Shown here in pieces: positions 29,386 through 38,424 of a stretch of 64,000 nt of DNA. A program made the position numbers and the translations under genes. Every line of letters starts with the position of its first letter. Position 1 is the first letter of the stretch. The notes under the pieces were generated by a model. That model was not told the DNA's origin. It searched no databases and saw only the letters and a list, made by a program, of their open reading frames with translations. The stretch is taken from assembly GCA_020425085.1 (NCBI GenBank), contig JAGQRW010000004.1:1-64000 (forward strand). Reading direction: 5' to 3'. Source of the stretch: Paracoccaceae bacterium. GTDB taxonomy: Bacteria > Pseudomonadota > Alphaproteobacteria > Rhodobacterales > Rhodobacteraceae.

Positions 29386-29414
29386 TTGACACATTTCAGA
29401 ATCAGGCCTAGATT
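29386..29414 (+). promoter_or_regulatory. Sigma70-type promoter of the Hint-domain gene
   Basis: TTGACA (29386-29391), a 17-bp spacer and TAGATT (29409-29414) form a strong sigma70-type match. Transcription would start near 29421, giving about 98 nt of leader. It lies in the 333-bp gap between the divergent SDR gene and the Hint-domain gene; the rest of that gap shows nothing else recognisable. Confidence 0.65.
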
Positions 29415-29518
29415 GAAGGCCTCTTGGCGGTGGGGATTGCCTAGACTTTTGTGCGGATGGGGGTCTGCGGGGTCGAACGGGCGCTGCCTTTTACTTAGTG
29501 ATTGTTGTGGCCATTCCA

Positions 29519-30577
29519 ATGAACGGTTTTGTTGAGCAACAAGTATGCAGTGTCTATCTGCCGTCCGATTTCACCACCATCGCCGGTGTGAATGCAGGCG
29601 AAGCCGTATGCAGTGCCGCTGATTCCTTTGTGGGCGATGTCTATCTGTTCAGCCCCCGCGCCGAGGCTTATCAACTATTGCTGCCGGACCAGTCGGCGCG
29701 TGGGCCGGTCCTGTCCTATGAGCTGTATCACGATCGGAAATTCGGCCCTGAGGGGTTGGCCAGCCGGGAAATCGGCCGGCTGGGCCAGGGTCTGCGGCTG
29801 GACAGCCGCCTTTGTTTCATGGGCAGCAACGGCAGTCAGGTCGAGGCGCTGGTGGTCAGCAATCTAAACCCCGATCCGGGCCGCGGCGCGGCATTCGCCA
29901 GCCGGGAATACCTGCTGCCGCTGATGCCATTGCGTGCCGGCCTCGAATATACCCTGATCCGCGCCGAGGATGACCCCGGCACCTTGCGCCATCACAGCGA
30001 TTGCTATGGCAGTTTCGGGCGCGGCACGCTGATACGCATGGCCGATGGCAGCGCGCGGGCAGTGGAAAAGATCGAAGTCGGCGCGCTACTGGCGACCCGC
30101 GACAACGGTGCACAACCGGTCCGCTGGATCGGTGCGCGGGCGGCCCCGGCATTTGGACCAATGGCACCGGTTCTGATCAGCCGGGATGCGTTGGGCAATT
30201 CCGCCGATCTACTGGTCAGCCCCAGCTTTCGCGTGCTGATGTCGGACTGGCGCGCCGAGGTGATGCTGGGCAGCCGCGAGGTTCTGGTGGCCGCTGCCGA
30301 TCTGGTCAATGACGCAACCATCTTTTACCGTCAGGGCGGCATGGTGGAGTATTATCAGTTCCTGCTGGACCGCCAGGAAATCATCTATGCCGAAGACACC
30401 GCTGCAGTCAGCATGCAGATTTCGGCGGCATCACTGGCCGCCATGGCCGAGGATAGCCGCGCCGAGATCATTGAACTGTTCCCCGATGCGGCAGAGCGGC
30501 ATACACCGGCATCCCTGCACAAGTTCCTGCGATCCGGCGAGGCATCGGAATTCCTGAAACAGGTCGGCCACCGCTAG
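29519..30577 (+). CDS. Hint-domain (Hedgehog/intein-type) protein with degenerate active site
   Basis: A 352-residue protein. Residues 1-150 are an unassigned N-terminal domain. Residues about 165-310 match the Hint_2 domain of Rhodobacterales: GTLIRMADGSARAVEKIEVG, then RDNGAQPVRWIG, a VSPSFRVLM strand and YQFLLDRQEIIYAE. The residue before F-x-x-GT, normally Cys1 (CFxxGT), is Ser here (SFGRGT), and the two His of the usual YxHxLLDRHE motif are Gln (YQFLLDRQE). Autoprocessing is therefore doubtful. Start is ATG 29519 or GTG 29498; neither has a clear ribosome binding site. Confidence 0.8.
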   Translation: MNGFVEQQVCSVYLPSDFTTIAGVNAGEAVCSAADSFVGDVYLFSPRAEAYQLLLPDQSARGPVLSYELYHDRKFGPEGLASREIGRLGQGLRLDSRLCFMGSNGSQVEALVVSNLNPDPGRGAAFASREYLLPLMPLRAGLEYTLIRAEDDPGTLRHHSDCYGSFGRGTLIRMADGSARAVEKIEVGALLATRDNGAQPVRWIGARAAPAFGPMAPVLISRDALGNSADLLVSPSFRVLMSDWRAEVMLGSREVLVAAADLVNDATIFYRQGGMVEYYQFLLDRQEIIYAEDTAAVSMQISAASLAAMAEDSRAEIIELFPDAAERHTPASLHKFLRSGEASEFLKQVGHR

Positions 30578-30592
30578 CCTTTCGCTTGGTGA

Positions 30593-30608
30593 GGGCGGTT
30601 TTCCGCCC
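30593..30608 (+). terminator. Hairpin after the Hint-domain gene
   Basis: GGGCGG-TTTT-CCGCCC begins 16 bp after the stop codon, without a T-run. It is a probable 3'-end hairpin. The rest of the 251 bp before prfC holds no gene that I can support. Confidence 0.45.
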
Positions 30609-30828
30609 CCTGACGATCTGAAAGTGACAGCCCTTTCACGGCGGAAACCCCCCGCGGGCTGCGGTTCACCCGGCATTTCAGCCGAGCCGGATCGACAACC
30701 CCAGAAGAACCACCGAATTCTTAGCATTTGATGAACGAACCCTGTGGCTATTCCTGGCCAGGACCATCGGTGGAATTCCCGTTTAATCAACCCTTTGCTT
30801 TCTTGCCCTTTGCCCAGCCGTCACCTAT

Positions 30829-32445
30829 ATGGCTCGGATGCTTGATCGTGCCTCAAATCAACCGAAACTGCCGCCGGAAATCGACCGTCGCCGGACCTTT
30901 GCCATCATCAGCCATCCGGATGCGGGCAAGACAACGCTGACGGAAAAGTTCCTGCTTTATGGTGGAGCCATCCAGATGGCCGGACAGGTTCGCGCCAAGG
31001 GCGAGGCGCGGCGCACGCGCTCGGATTACATGAAGATGGAACAGGATCGCGGCATTTCGGTTTCCGCCTCGGCGATGTCGTTTCCATTTCAGGATTACTG
31101 GTTCAATCTGGTGGACACACCGGGACATGCCGATTTTTCCGAAGACACTTATCGCACGCTGACGGCGGTTGATTGTGCGGTGATGGTGATCGACGGTGCC
31201 AAGGGAGTGGAAAGCCAGACCCAAAAACTGTTCGAGGTTTGTCGCTTGCGCGATTTACCGATCCTTACATTTTGTAACAAGATGGACCGCGAAAGCCGCG
31301 ACACCTTTGACATCATTGATGAAATTCAGGAAAATCTGGCGATTGACGTGACCCCGGCCAGCTGGCCGATCGGCATGGGGCGCGAGTTTCTGGGCTGTTA
31401 CGACCTGCTGAACGACCGGCTGGAACTGATGGACCGGGCCGATCGCAACAAGGTTGCGGATTCGATCAAGATCAACGGCTTGGATGACCCGATGCTGGCC
31501 AAACACATCCCTGAACACCTGTTGAACAAGTTGCTGGAAGATATTGAAATGGCCCGCGAATTGCTGCCGGCCTTTGATCAGCAGGCGATCCTTGACGGCA
31601 CCCAGACGCTGATCTGGTTCGGCTCCGCCATCAATTCCTTCGGTGTGCAGGAACTGATGCACGGCATCGGTAAATTCGGCCCGAAACCACAGGTCTGCCC
31701 GGCCGAGCCGCGGCGGATTTCACCTGATGAAACAGCGGTTTCCGGCTTTGTCTTCAAGGTTCAGGCGAACATGGATCCCAAGCACCGCGACCGGGTGGCG
31801 TTTGTGCGCCTGTGTTCCGGGCATTTCCGGCGCGGTATGAAACTGCTGCATGTGCGTTCCAAAAAACAGATGGCGATTTCCAATCCGGTGCTGTTTCTCG
31901 CCTCGGACCGCGAACTGGCGGATCAGGCCTGGGCCGGCGATATCATCGGCATTCCCAACCACGGCCAGTTGCGCATCGGTGATGCCCTCAGCGAGGGTGA
32001 GGTGCTGAGGTTCACCGGCATCCCATCCTTTGCGCCGGAACTGTTGCAGACGGTACGCCCGCTGGATCCGATGAAGGCCAAACATCTTGACAAGGCACTG
32101 ACGCAATTTGCCGAAGAAGGTGCCGCCAAGCTGTTCAAGCCGATGATAGGTTCGGGCTGGGTGATCGGTGTAGTCGGCCCGTTGCAGTTCGAGGTTCTGG
32201 CCAGTCGGATCGAGATCGAATACGGCCTGCCGGTCCGGTTCGAGCCGTCGCAATTCACCTCGGCCCGCTGGGTCACGGGGCCAAAACCCCGGCTGGATGC
32301 ATTCATCAATGCCAACAAGGGGCATATCGCCGCCGACCATGACGGCGACCCGGTTTACCTCACGCGGCTGCAATGGGATATCGACCGGATCGAGCGAGAT
32401 TACCCCGAACTCAGTCTGTCAGCGATCAAGGAAATGCAGGTCTGA
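30829..32445 (+). CDS. prfC: Peptide chain release factor 3
   Basis: A 538-residue translational GTPase that recycles RF1 and RF2 from the ribosome. G motifs are visible: SHPDAGKTT (G1), DRGISVS (G2), VDTPGHADF (G3) and CNKMD (G4). Domain II and the C-terminal RF3 domain (GVVGPLQFEVLASRIEIEYG) follow. Length is typical. Start is ATG 30829 or ATG 30838; the sequence before them has no strong ribosome binding site. Confidence 0.97.
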   Translation: MARMLDRASNQPKLPPEIDRRRTFAIISHPDAGKTTLTEKFLLYGGAIQMAGQVRAKGEARRTRSDYMKMEQDRGISVSASAMSFPFQDYWFNLVDTPGHADFSEDTYRTLTAVDCAVMVIDGAKGVESQTQKLFEVCRLRDLPILTFCNKMDRESRDTFDIIDEIQENLAIDVTPASWPIGMGREFLGCYDLLNDRLELMDRADRNKVADSIKINGLDDPMLAKHIPEHLLNKLLEDIEMARELLPAFDQQAILDGTQTLIWFGSAINSFGVQELMHGIGKFGPKPQVCPAEPRRISPDETAVSGFVFKVQANMDPKHRDRVAFVRLCSGHFRRGMKLLHVRSKKQMAISNPVLFLASDRELADQAWAGDIIGIPNHGQLRIGDALSEGEVLRFTGIPSFAPELLQTVRPLDPMKAKHLDKALTQFAEEGAAKLFKPMIGSGWVIGVVGPLQFEVLASRIEIEYGLPVRFEPSQFTSARWVTGPKPRLDAFINANKGHIAADHDGDPVYLTRLQWDIDRIERDYPELSLSAIKEMQV

Positions 32446-32496
32446 ACGCTTTCCGCGCGCCTGCCCGGCAAGATCGGGATTGAAACAATATTTCAT

Positions 32497-32525
32497 TTGA
32501 CATGAGATTATCGCAAGATTATTAT
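32497..32525 (+). promoter_or_regulatory. Promoter of the VPLPA-CTERM gene
   Basis: TTGACA (32497-32502), a 17-bp spacer and TATTAT (32520-32525) form a near-consensus sigma70 promoter in an AT-rich stretch. The start of transcription would be near 32532, and the leader of about 80 nt contains a run of eight T followed by AAGGAG before the ATG at 32614. Confidence 0.7.
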
Positions 32526-32613
32526 ACTACCCTGCAAGTTTCTCTTTTTTTTCAGTTACCGATATCGCTGCGTCATTGCGCGCGATTTGGTTTTATTCAA
32601 GGAGACTAGCTTT

Positions 32614-33345
32614 ATGAAACGGAAACGAATGCTTGATCTTGCTGCTGCGGCCCTCATCGCAAGCAGTGCTTTTGCAACTGCTGCATCCGCTTCGACCGTA
32701 GTTGTCAACAATGATGAATGGACCTTGTCGGATACAGGCTTTGCACAATCCGCGACAACCGGTCAATTCGTGTCCAATCTGGTTGCTGAATTTGGCACCA
32801 CGATCCACGCCTATTCCAACAACTTCAGCTTTACCGGCGCCTCATTGGCGACCGCGATGACCAATGCCGGTGCGACTTACACCACTGGTACGGCGTTCAG
32901 TTTCACGCTGGCCAACATCTCGGCCTATGACGCGATTCTGCTCGGCGGGGATTATCTGAGCGCGTCCGAACTGACCGATCTTTCCGCCTATGTCGCGGCG
33001 GGCGGCAATGTTTATATTGCCGGTGGAACAGGTATTCTGGGACCAGCACTTGAAGCGGCGGCGTGGAACCCGTTTATCGCCGCATATGGTGTGCAGATGA
33101 ACACCGTCTATAACGGCATTACCGGCAATATCTCGGTATCAGGCGATTCACTGTTTGCCGGTGTCTCGACCCTATATCAGCAAAACGGTAACGGGCTTTT
33201 CGGTGCCAGCGTTGTCTGTTGCGGTCAGGATGGGCTTTATGCCATCTACCGAACCCCCGCGACAATTCCGCTGCCTGCCGCAGGCTGGTTGCTTGTCGCG
33301 GGTCTTGGCAGCATCACGGCATTGCGCCGTCGCAAGCACAACTAA
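32614..33345 (+). CDS. VPLPA-CTERM sorting-domain surface protein
   Basis: A 243-residue exported protein: residues 1-24 form a signal peptide (FATAASA then STVVV), the middle is a Ser/Thr/Gly-rich domain with a GGxNVYIAGG segment, and the C-terminus is a sorting signal with IPLPAAGWLL, a hydrophobic helix and RRRK. This matches the VPLPA-CTERM motif, processed in Rhodobacterales by a dedicated exosortase linked to exopolysaccharide. No exosortase gene is nearby. AAGGAG lies 9 nt before the ATG. It has its own promoter and stands alone. Confidence 0.85.
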   Translation: MKRKRMLDLAAAALIASSAFATAASASTVVVNNDEWTLSDTGFAQSATTGQFVSNLVAEFGTTIHAYSNNFSFTGASLATAMTNAGATYTTGTAFSFTLANISAYDAILLGGDYLSASELTDLSAYVAAGGNVYIAGGTGILGPALEAAAWNPFIAAYGVQMNTVYNGITGNISVSGDSLFAGVSTLYQQNGNGLFGASVVCCGQDGLYAIYRTPATIPLPAAGWLLVAGLGSITALRRRKHN

Positions 33346-33362
33346 ACGGTTTTGCCAACCGT
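33346..33362 (+). terminator. Short hairpin after the VPLPA-CTERM gene
   Basis: ACGGTT-5 nt-AACCGT starts directly after the stop codon. It has no T-run, so it is only a weak terminator candidate. Confidence 0.3.
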
Positions 33363-33789
33363 CAGGCGGGCGATCAGAACTGGAACAGATCCTCCGTGGC
33401 ATCTGCCATGGTCACATCTGGCAACTCGATCAGGATCGAGGGGATTTGATGGCGGATCGCTGCACCCCGAGTTTATGGTCGATATGCCGCACTTGGCCGA
33501 GTCGGGTAGCCTGCGATTAACCCTTCGATACTGGCAATACGCCCAAGGGGATTCCCGTTGATCCGGCATTATGTTGCGTAAATGCCCGCTGAAAGATGGC
33601 AAACACGCGAATTTGTATGCGAACCGGAAACAATCAGCGCAATCTGGCCTAATTGGTCAAATATCCGTATGTCGCGTTGACCTTTGGCGGCAAAATCATT
33701 AGGTAGATCGGGCAGAACCACCCTTATTGGGCGGTCATTCCTGTGCGCCGTGAAGGCAAGGAATAAGACACCGTAACAAACGGGAACAT
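33363..33789. other. 427 bp without a supported gene
   Basis: Open frames here on both strands reach at most about 120 residues, lack ribosome binding sites and show unusual, shadow-like composition. One forward frame ends in a plausible-looking beta-rich stretch (MVDMPHLAESGSLRLTLRYW), which might be a relic of a coding sequence, but I recognise no family. The last 100 bp must hold the leader of the DEAD-box gene. Confidence 0.5.
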
Positions 33790-35280
33790 ATGACAAAATT
33801 CTCTGACCTTGAGCTGGACCCGAAGGTCCTGAAAGCCATTGATGAAGCCGGCTATGAAACGCCCACCCCCATTCAGGCGCAAGCGATCCCGCATGCCTTG
33901 AAAGGCCGCGACGTTCTGGGCATTGCACAGACCGGCACCGGCAAGACCGCATCGTTCGTGCTGCCAATGATCACCATGCTCGGCAAGGGTCGGGCAAGGG
34001 CGCGGATGCCGCGTTCCCTGGTCCTGGCACCAACACGCGAACTGGCGGCACAGGTGGCCGAGAATTTCGAAACCTATGCCAAACACACCAAGCTGACGAT
34101 GGCGCTGTTGATCGGCGGCGTCAGCTTCAAGGATCAGGATCGTCTGATCGACCGCGGCGTTGACGTGCTGATTGCCACGCCGGGGCGGTTGCTGGATCAC
34201 TTTGAACGCGGCAAGCTGATGCTGACCGGCGTACAGATCATGGTGGTGGATGAGGCTGACCGGATGCTGGATATGGGGTTCATCCCGGATATCGAACGCA
34301 TCTTCAACCTGACGCCATTCACCCGCCAGACCCTGTTTTTTTCGGCCACCATGGCGCCGGAAATCACCCGCATCACCCAGGAATTCCTGCACAACCCCGA
34401 GCGCGTCGAAGTGGCGCGTCAGGCGACCACCTCGGAAACCATCCGTCAGGGTGTCGTGGTATTCAAGGCCGCCCGCAAGGACAGTGTCAGCAAGGAAAAG
34501 CGCGCGCTTTTGCGGATGCTGATCGAACAGGGCGGCGAAGAGGTCAGGAATGGCATCATTTTCTGCAACCGCAAGGTCGATGTGGATATCGTCGCCAAAA
34601 GCCTGAAGAAACACGGCCTGGACGCCGCCGCCATTCACGGCGATCTGGATCAGAGCGTCAGAACCCGCACTCTCAATGCCTTTCGCGATGGCGAGTTGCG
34701 GTTTCTGGTGGCCTCGGACGTGGCGGCACGCGGGCTGGATGTGCCGAATGTCAGCCATGTATTCAATTTCGATGTGCCGATCCATTCCGAGGATTACGTC
34801 CACCGCATCGGTCGAACCGGTCGCGCCGGGCGCGAGGGCAATGCGCTGATGCTGTGCAACGCGCATGAGGAAAAATATCTGGCGGCGATCGAAGACCTGG
34901 TAAAACAGGAAATCCCGCGTCTGGAAATGCCGGGAATTACCGGGGCTGACACCGCCAGGGCGGAAAAGCCCAAAGCGCCAAAAGCCAAAGCCAGCAAAGC
35001 CGAGACCGAACCTGCCAAAGCCGACAGCGCCAAGGCAAAACCCCGGCGCGAACGCGCGCCCAAGGCAAATGCCGACGAAACGGTCAAAGCGAACAAGCCC
35101 GCTATCGAGGCAGTGGTCGAGCCGGTTGCAGTTCAAGTCGCAGAATCCGGAAAACCTGCCGCCAAACCACCGCGCCAGCCCGCCGAGAAAACGACGCCAA
35201 AACCCCGCAACCGGCCTGACAGCAATGCGGTCGTCGGTATGGGCGATCACGTTCCGGCCTTTTTGCAGCGCAGTTTATAG
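33790..35280 (+). CDS. DEAD-box RNA helicase, RhlE type
   Basis: A 496-residue ATP-dependent RNA helicase. Visible motifs are Q (YETPTPIQAQAIP), I (AQTGTGKT), Ia (PTREL), Ib (TPGRLLD), II (DEAD), III (SAT) and VI (HRIGRTGRAGR). Residues about 390-475 form a Lys/Ala/Pro-rich, disordered RNA-binding-like tail, and the end reads GDHVPAFLQRSL, similar to other alphaproteobacterial RhlE-type proteins. GGGAAC precedes the ATG closely. It is probably a cold- or stress-linked RNA remodeller and degradosome partner; that is inference. Confidence 0.93.
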   Translation: MTKFSDLELDPKVLKAIDEAGYETPTPIQAQAIPHALKGRDVLGIAQTGTGKTASFVLPMITMLGKGRARARMPRSLVLAPTRELAAQVAENFETYAKHTKLTMALLIGGVSFKDQDRLIDRGVDVLIATPGRLLDHFERGKLMLTGVQIMVVDEADRMLDMGFIPDIERIFNLTPFTRQTLFFSATMAPEITRITQEFLHNPERVEVARQATTSETIRQGVVVFKAARKDSVSKEKRALLRMLIEQGGEEVRNGIIFCNRKVDVDIVAKSLKKHGLDAAAIHGDLDQSVRTRTLNAFRDGELRFLVASDVAARGLDVPNVSHVFNFDVPIHSEDYVHRIGRTGRAGREGNALMLCNAHEEKYLAAIEDLVKQEIPRLEMPGITGADTARAEKPKAPKAKASKAETEPAKADSAKAKPRRERAPKANADETVKANKPAIEAVVEPVAVQVAESGKPAAKPPRQPAEKTTPKPRNRPDSNAVVGMGDHVPAFLQRSL

Positions 35281-35368
35281 GCCAAGACCATTGCCGGGCG
35301 TCCATTACTGGCGCTAGAGTTCCGCCATACCATCCACGGTTTCGTGGATCGAATGACGGACGAAACTG

Positions 35369-36325
35369 ATGGCCAGCCTGCTATGCACACTACCCCTGAT
35401 CGGCGCCCTTTTGGCCGATTGCGCACCGCCGCCGCCGCTGGCGACCGGCTATGTCGAAGGGGAATACGTGTTGATTGCGCCCATCACCAATGTCCGCATC
35501 GACAGTCTATCGGTCCGGCGGGGCGACCGGGTGGTCAAGGATCAACAGCTTGTGACGCTGGAAAAGCGCGACGCCGAAATCGCCCTGGCCGGGGCTGATG
35601 CCGGCCTCGCCCGGCTTGAAAGCCAGTTGGCCGATCTGCAACAAGGCCGCCGCCCGGCTGAAATCGCCGTGATCGAGGCAGCACTTTCTTCGGCCCGCGC
35701 CCAGTTGGTCGAGGCCGAGCGTGAGGCCAGCCGCCAGCAGGATCTGTTCGCCCGAAGGGTGTCAACCCAGGCGCAGCTTGATGCCGCCAACACCGCCGTT
35801 TTGGTTGCCAGCGCCGGTGTGACCGAAGGTGAGGCCAATCTGGCAGTGGCCCGCTTGCCCGCCAGACCCGACCAGATCGCCGCCGCTGAAGCCGCGGTCG
35901 CCGAAGCCCGCGCCCAGCTAAGCGCCGCGCAATGGCAGTTGGACAAACGCATTCTGAGCGCGCCGAACAACGGCACCGTCACCGAAATCCTGCGCAATCA
36001 GGGCGAACTTGCCGGCCCGCAAGCACCGGTTTTGGAAATGCTGCCCGAAGGTGCGGTGAAACTCCGCCTATATGTGCCGGAAATCGCCATTTCCAGCATC
36101 AGACCCGGCAGCATTCTGACGGTCAACTGCGATGGTTGCGCCAGCGGCACCGAAGCGACCGTCACTTATGTTTCGGACTCGCCGGAATTCACCCCGCCGG
36201 TGATCTATTCGCTGGAAAACCGCCAGAAGCTGGTGTTCCTGATCGAGGCTGAACCGAACAGCGATGCCCATATCCTGAAGCCCGGTCAGATCGTCGATGT
36301 CGATCTGAAAAAGGACGGATCGTGA
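35369..36325 (+). CDS. HlyD-family periplasmic adaptor of an ABC exporter
   Basis: A 318-residue membrane-fusion protein: a short signal region (residues 1-18) with a lipobox-like LLADC whose Asp is unusual, then a barrel-sandwich half-motif (YVEGEYVLIAPITNVRI and VRRGDRVVKDQQLVTLE). A long coiled-coil hairpin (about 70-185), the second lipoyl half (LSAPNNGTVTEIL) and a beta-barrel follow. It resembles YbhG. It overlaps the ATPase gene by 4 bp (GTGA) and forms an exporter with the next two genes; the substrate is unknown. Confidence 0.88.
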   Translation: MASLLCTLPLIGALLADCAPPPPLATGYVEGEYVLIAPITNVRIDSLSVRRGDRVVKDQQLVTLEKRDAEIALAGADAGLARLESQLADLQQGRRPAEIAVIEAALSSARAQLVEAEREASRQQDLFARRVSTQAQLDAANTAVLVASAGVTEGEANLAVARLPARPDQIAAAEAAVAEARAQLSAAQWQLDKRILSAPNNGTVTEILRNQGELAGPQAPVLEMLPEGAVKLRLYVPEIAISSIRPGSILTVNCDGCASGTEATVTYVSDSPEFTPPVIYSLENRQKLVFLIEAEPNSDAHILKPGQIVDVDLKKDGS

Positions 36326-37245
36326 CCAACGACGCCATCAACGTCACCGGATTGGTCAAGCGATACGGCGGTCGCGCTGTGGTCGATCAGGTATCCCTGA
36401 AGGTCAGACGTGGCGAAATCTCGGGCTTTCTCGGCCCGAACGGATCGGGCAAGACCACCACCATCCGCCTGGTCTGCGGCCTGCTGACTGCGGATGCCGG
36501 CAGCGGCACTGTGCTTGACCTTGATTTGCAGACCCAAAGCCGCAAGATCAAGCGTAAGGTCGGGTACATGACGCAGCGGTTTTCGTTCTATTCCGACCTG
36601 ACGATTGCCGAGAATTTGAACCTCGTGGCTGGTCTTTACCAGCTAAGGCCGGCCAAGCGTCACGTTGCCGATACCTTGGCTGATCTTGGCCTGACCTCGC
36701 GGAAAAACCAGTTGGCGGGCGAGCTTTCCGGCGGCTGGAAACAGCGGCTGGCGCTGGCCGCCTGTATCATGCACCGCCCGGAACTGCTGCTGCTGGACGA
36801 ACCGACCGCTGGTGTCGACCCCAAGGCGCGGCGGGAATTCTGGGATGAAATCCACCAGCTTGCAGCAGGCGGCATGACGGTTCTGGTATCGACGCATTAC
36901 ATGGATGAGGCCGAGCGGTGCCACCGCATCAACTATATCTCATACGGCAAACTGGTGGCCAGCGGCACGGTGGACGAGGTGATTGCCGATGCCGGTCTGA
37001 CCACCTGGGTGCTGGAAGGCGAAAACATCCTGAAGGCCGAGGCGATGCTGAAACCCGATCCGGCAGTTTCCCAGATCGCGCCCTTCGGCACCCGGTTGCA
37101 TGTGGTGGGTACTGATCCCGCCAGCCTGAAAAAGGCGGTGCAGAAGGCGTCGCGTGAAACCGAAACCAGGGCCGAGCCGACCGAAACCAGTCTGGAGGAT
37201 GCGTTCATCCATTTCATGGGCCGAGCAAAGGACAACGTGATCTGA
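36322..37245 (+). CDS. ABC-2 exporter ATP-binding protein
   Basis: A 307-residue ATPase with Walker A GPNGSGKTT, signature LSGGWKQRLALA, Walker B LLLLDEPTAGVDP and switch His in VSTHYMDEAE. Its C-terminal part (SLEDAFIHFMGRAKD) matches YbhF/CcmA-type drug exporter ATPases. The GTG start overlaps the HlyD gene by 4 bp, and the stop overlaps the permease ATG by 1 bp. Confidence 0.92.
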   Translation: MTNDAINVTGLVKRYGGRAVVDQVSLKVRRGEISGFLGPNGSGKTTTIRLVCGLLTADAGSGTVLDLDLQTQSRKIKRKVGYMTQRFSFYSDLTIAENLNLVAGLYQLRPAKRHVADTLADLGLTSRKNQLAGELSGGWKQRLALAACIMHRPELLLLDEPTAGVDPKARREFWDEIHQLAAGGMTVLVSTHYMDEAERCHRINYISYGKLVASGTVDEVIADAGLTTWVLEGENILKAEAMLKPDPAVSQIAPFGTRLHVVGTDPASLKKAVQKASRETETRAEPTETSLEDAFIHFMGRAKDNVI

Positions 37246-38378
37246 TGTGGCGCCTGTCGTTCCGGCGCATCGCGGCGCTGTTCACCAAGGAAGTGATCCA
37301 GATGCGCCGCGACCGCATCACATTCGCCATGACCCTTGGGGTGCCACTGATGCAGTTGATGCTGTTTGGCTTTGCCATCAACACCGATCCCAAGGCGTTG
37401 GCGGCGGCACTTGTCACCTCAAGCCAGGACAATTACAGCCGCGCCATCGTCACCGCGCTTGAGGTGACGGGCTATTACCGCTTCACCCATGTCGCCGTCA
37501 CAGCCGAAGAGGGCGAAAACCTGATCGAGCGCGGACTGGTTTCCTTTGTCGTTACCATCCCGTCGGATTTCAAGCGCCGGGTCGAACGCGGCGACCAACC
37601 GCAACTGCTGATCGAGGTGGACGCCACTGACCCCGCCGTTGCCTCGGGTGCGATTTCCACCCTTGGAACCGTCGCCGCCGATGCCTTGCTGCATGAACAG
37701 GGGGCCGAGGCGCAGGCGGCTGATGCGGCGCGCGGGCGGTTGCAGATCCTGGTTCACCGCCGCTACAACCCCGAAGGGATCACGCAATACAACATCGTGC
37801 CGGGCCTGTTGGGGGTGATTTTGCAAATGACCATGGTGATGATGACCTCGATGGCGCTGACGCGTGAAACCGAAAGGGGCACGATGGAGAACCTTTTGGC
37901 GATGCCTGCCACCTCGCTGGAAATCATGCTGGCCAAGGTGGTGCCCTATCTGGTGGTGGGGGCGGTGCAGGTGCTGGTGGTGCTGGTGGCGGCCAAGCTG
38001 TTATTCTCGGTACCATTCGTCGGGGCGCTGTCGGTGCTGGCGCTTGGGATATTCCTGTTCGTGCTGGCGCTGGTGCTGCTTGGCTATACCATCTCGACGC
38101 TGGCACATACCCAGATGCAGGCGATGCAACTGACGTTCTTTTTCTTTCTGCCGTCGCTGCTGCTGTCGGGGTTCATGTTTCCGTTTGGCGGCATGCCGAA
38201 ATGGGCACAATATCTGGGCGAAACCTTTCCGCTGACGCATTTTCTTAGGATGATACGGGCGGTGATGCTGAAAGGTGCCGATCTGGCGGCGGTCAACAAC
38301 CAGATGGCGGCGCTGCTGATCTTTGTACTGATCTATGCCGCACTGGCGCTGTCACGGTTCCGCCGGACACTGGATTAG
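37245..38378 (+). CDS. ABC-2 type exporter permease
   Basis: A 377-residue permease with one N-terminal membrane segment, a large periplasmic domain (about 45-175) and five C-terminal membrane segments. It contains NIVPGLLGVILQMTM and the ABC-2 signature TRETERGTMENLLAMP. It is similar to YbhS/YbhR. E. coli has two permeases in this operon; here only one is present, so it probably works as a homodimer. It is convergent with rnj and ends in a shared hairpin. Confidence 0.92.
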   Translation: MWRLSFRRIAALFTKEVIQMRRDRITFAMTLGVPLMQLMLFGFAINTDPKALAAALVTSSQDNYSRAIVTALEVTGYYRFTHVAVTAEEGENLIERGLVSFVVTIPSDFKRRVERGDQPQLLIEVDATDPAVASGAISTLGTVAADALLHEQGAEAQAADAARGRLQILVHRRYNPEGITQYNIVPGLLGVILQMTMVMMTSMALTRETERGTMENLLAMPATSLEIMLAKVVPYLVVGAVQVLVVLVAAKLLFSVPFVGALSVLALGIFLFVLALVLLGYTISTLAHTQMQAMQLTFFFFLPSLLLSGFMFPFGGMPKWAQYLGETFPLTHFLRMIRAVMLKGADLAAVNNQMAALLIFVLIYAALALSRFRRTLD

Positions 38379-38424
38379 GGGCAGAAGATCGCGTGCGGCC
38401 AGTCGCCGCGATCTGACCGCCCCT
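38377..38424. terminator. Bidirectional hairpin between the exporter operon and rnj
   Basis: An imperfect inverted repeat with outer arms AGGGGC/GCCCCT and inner arms AGATCGCG (38386-38393) and CGCGATCT (38407-38414). It fills the 45-bp gap between convergent genes and touches both stop codons, so it can serve as a 3'-end structure for both transcripts, including the end of the nuo-rnj unit. Confidence 0.6.

Noticed and set aside
33155-33602. Frames of 60-120 residues on both strands after the VPLPA-CTERM gene
   Set aside because: They overlap the known gene or lack a ribosome binding site and any recognisable motif.
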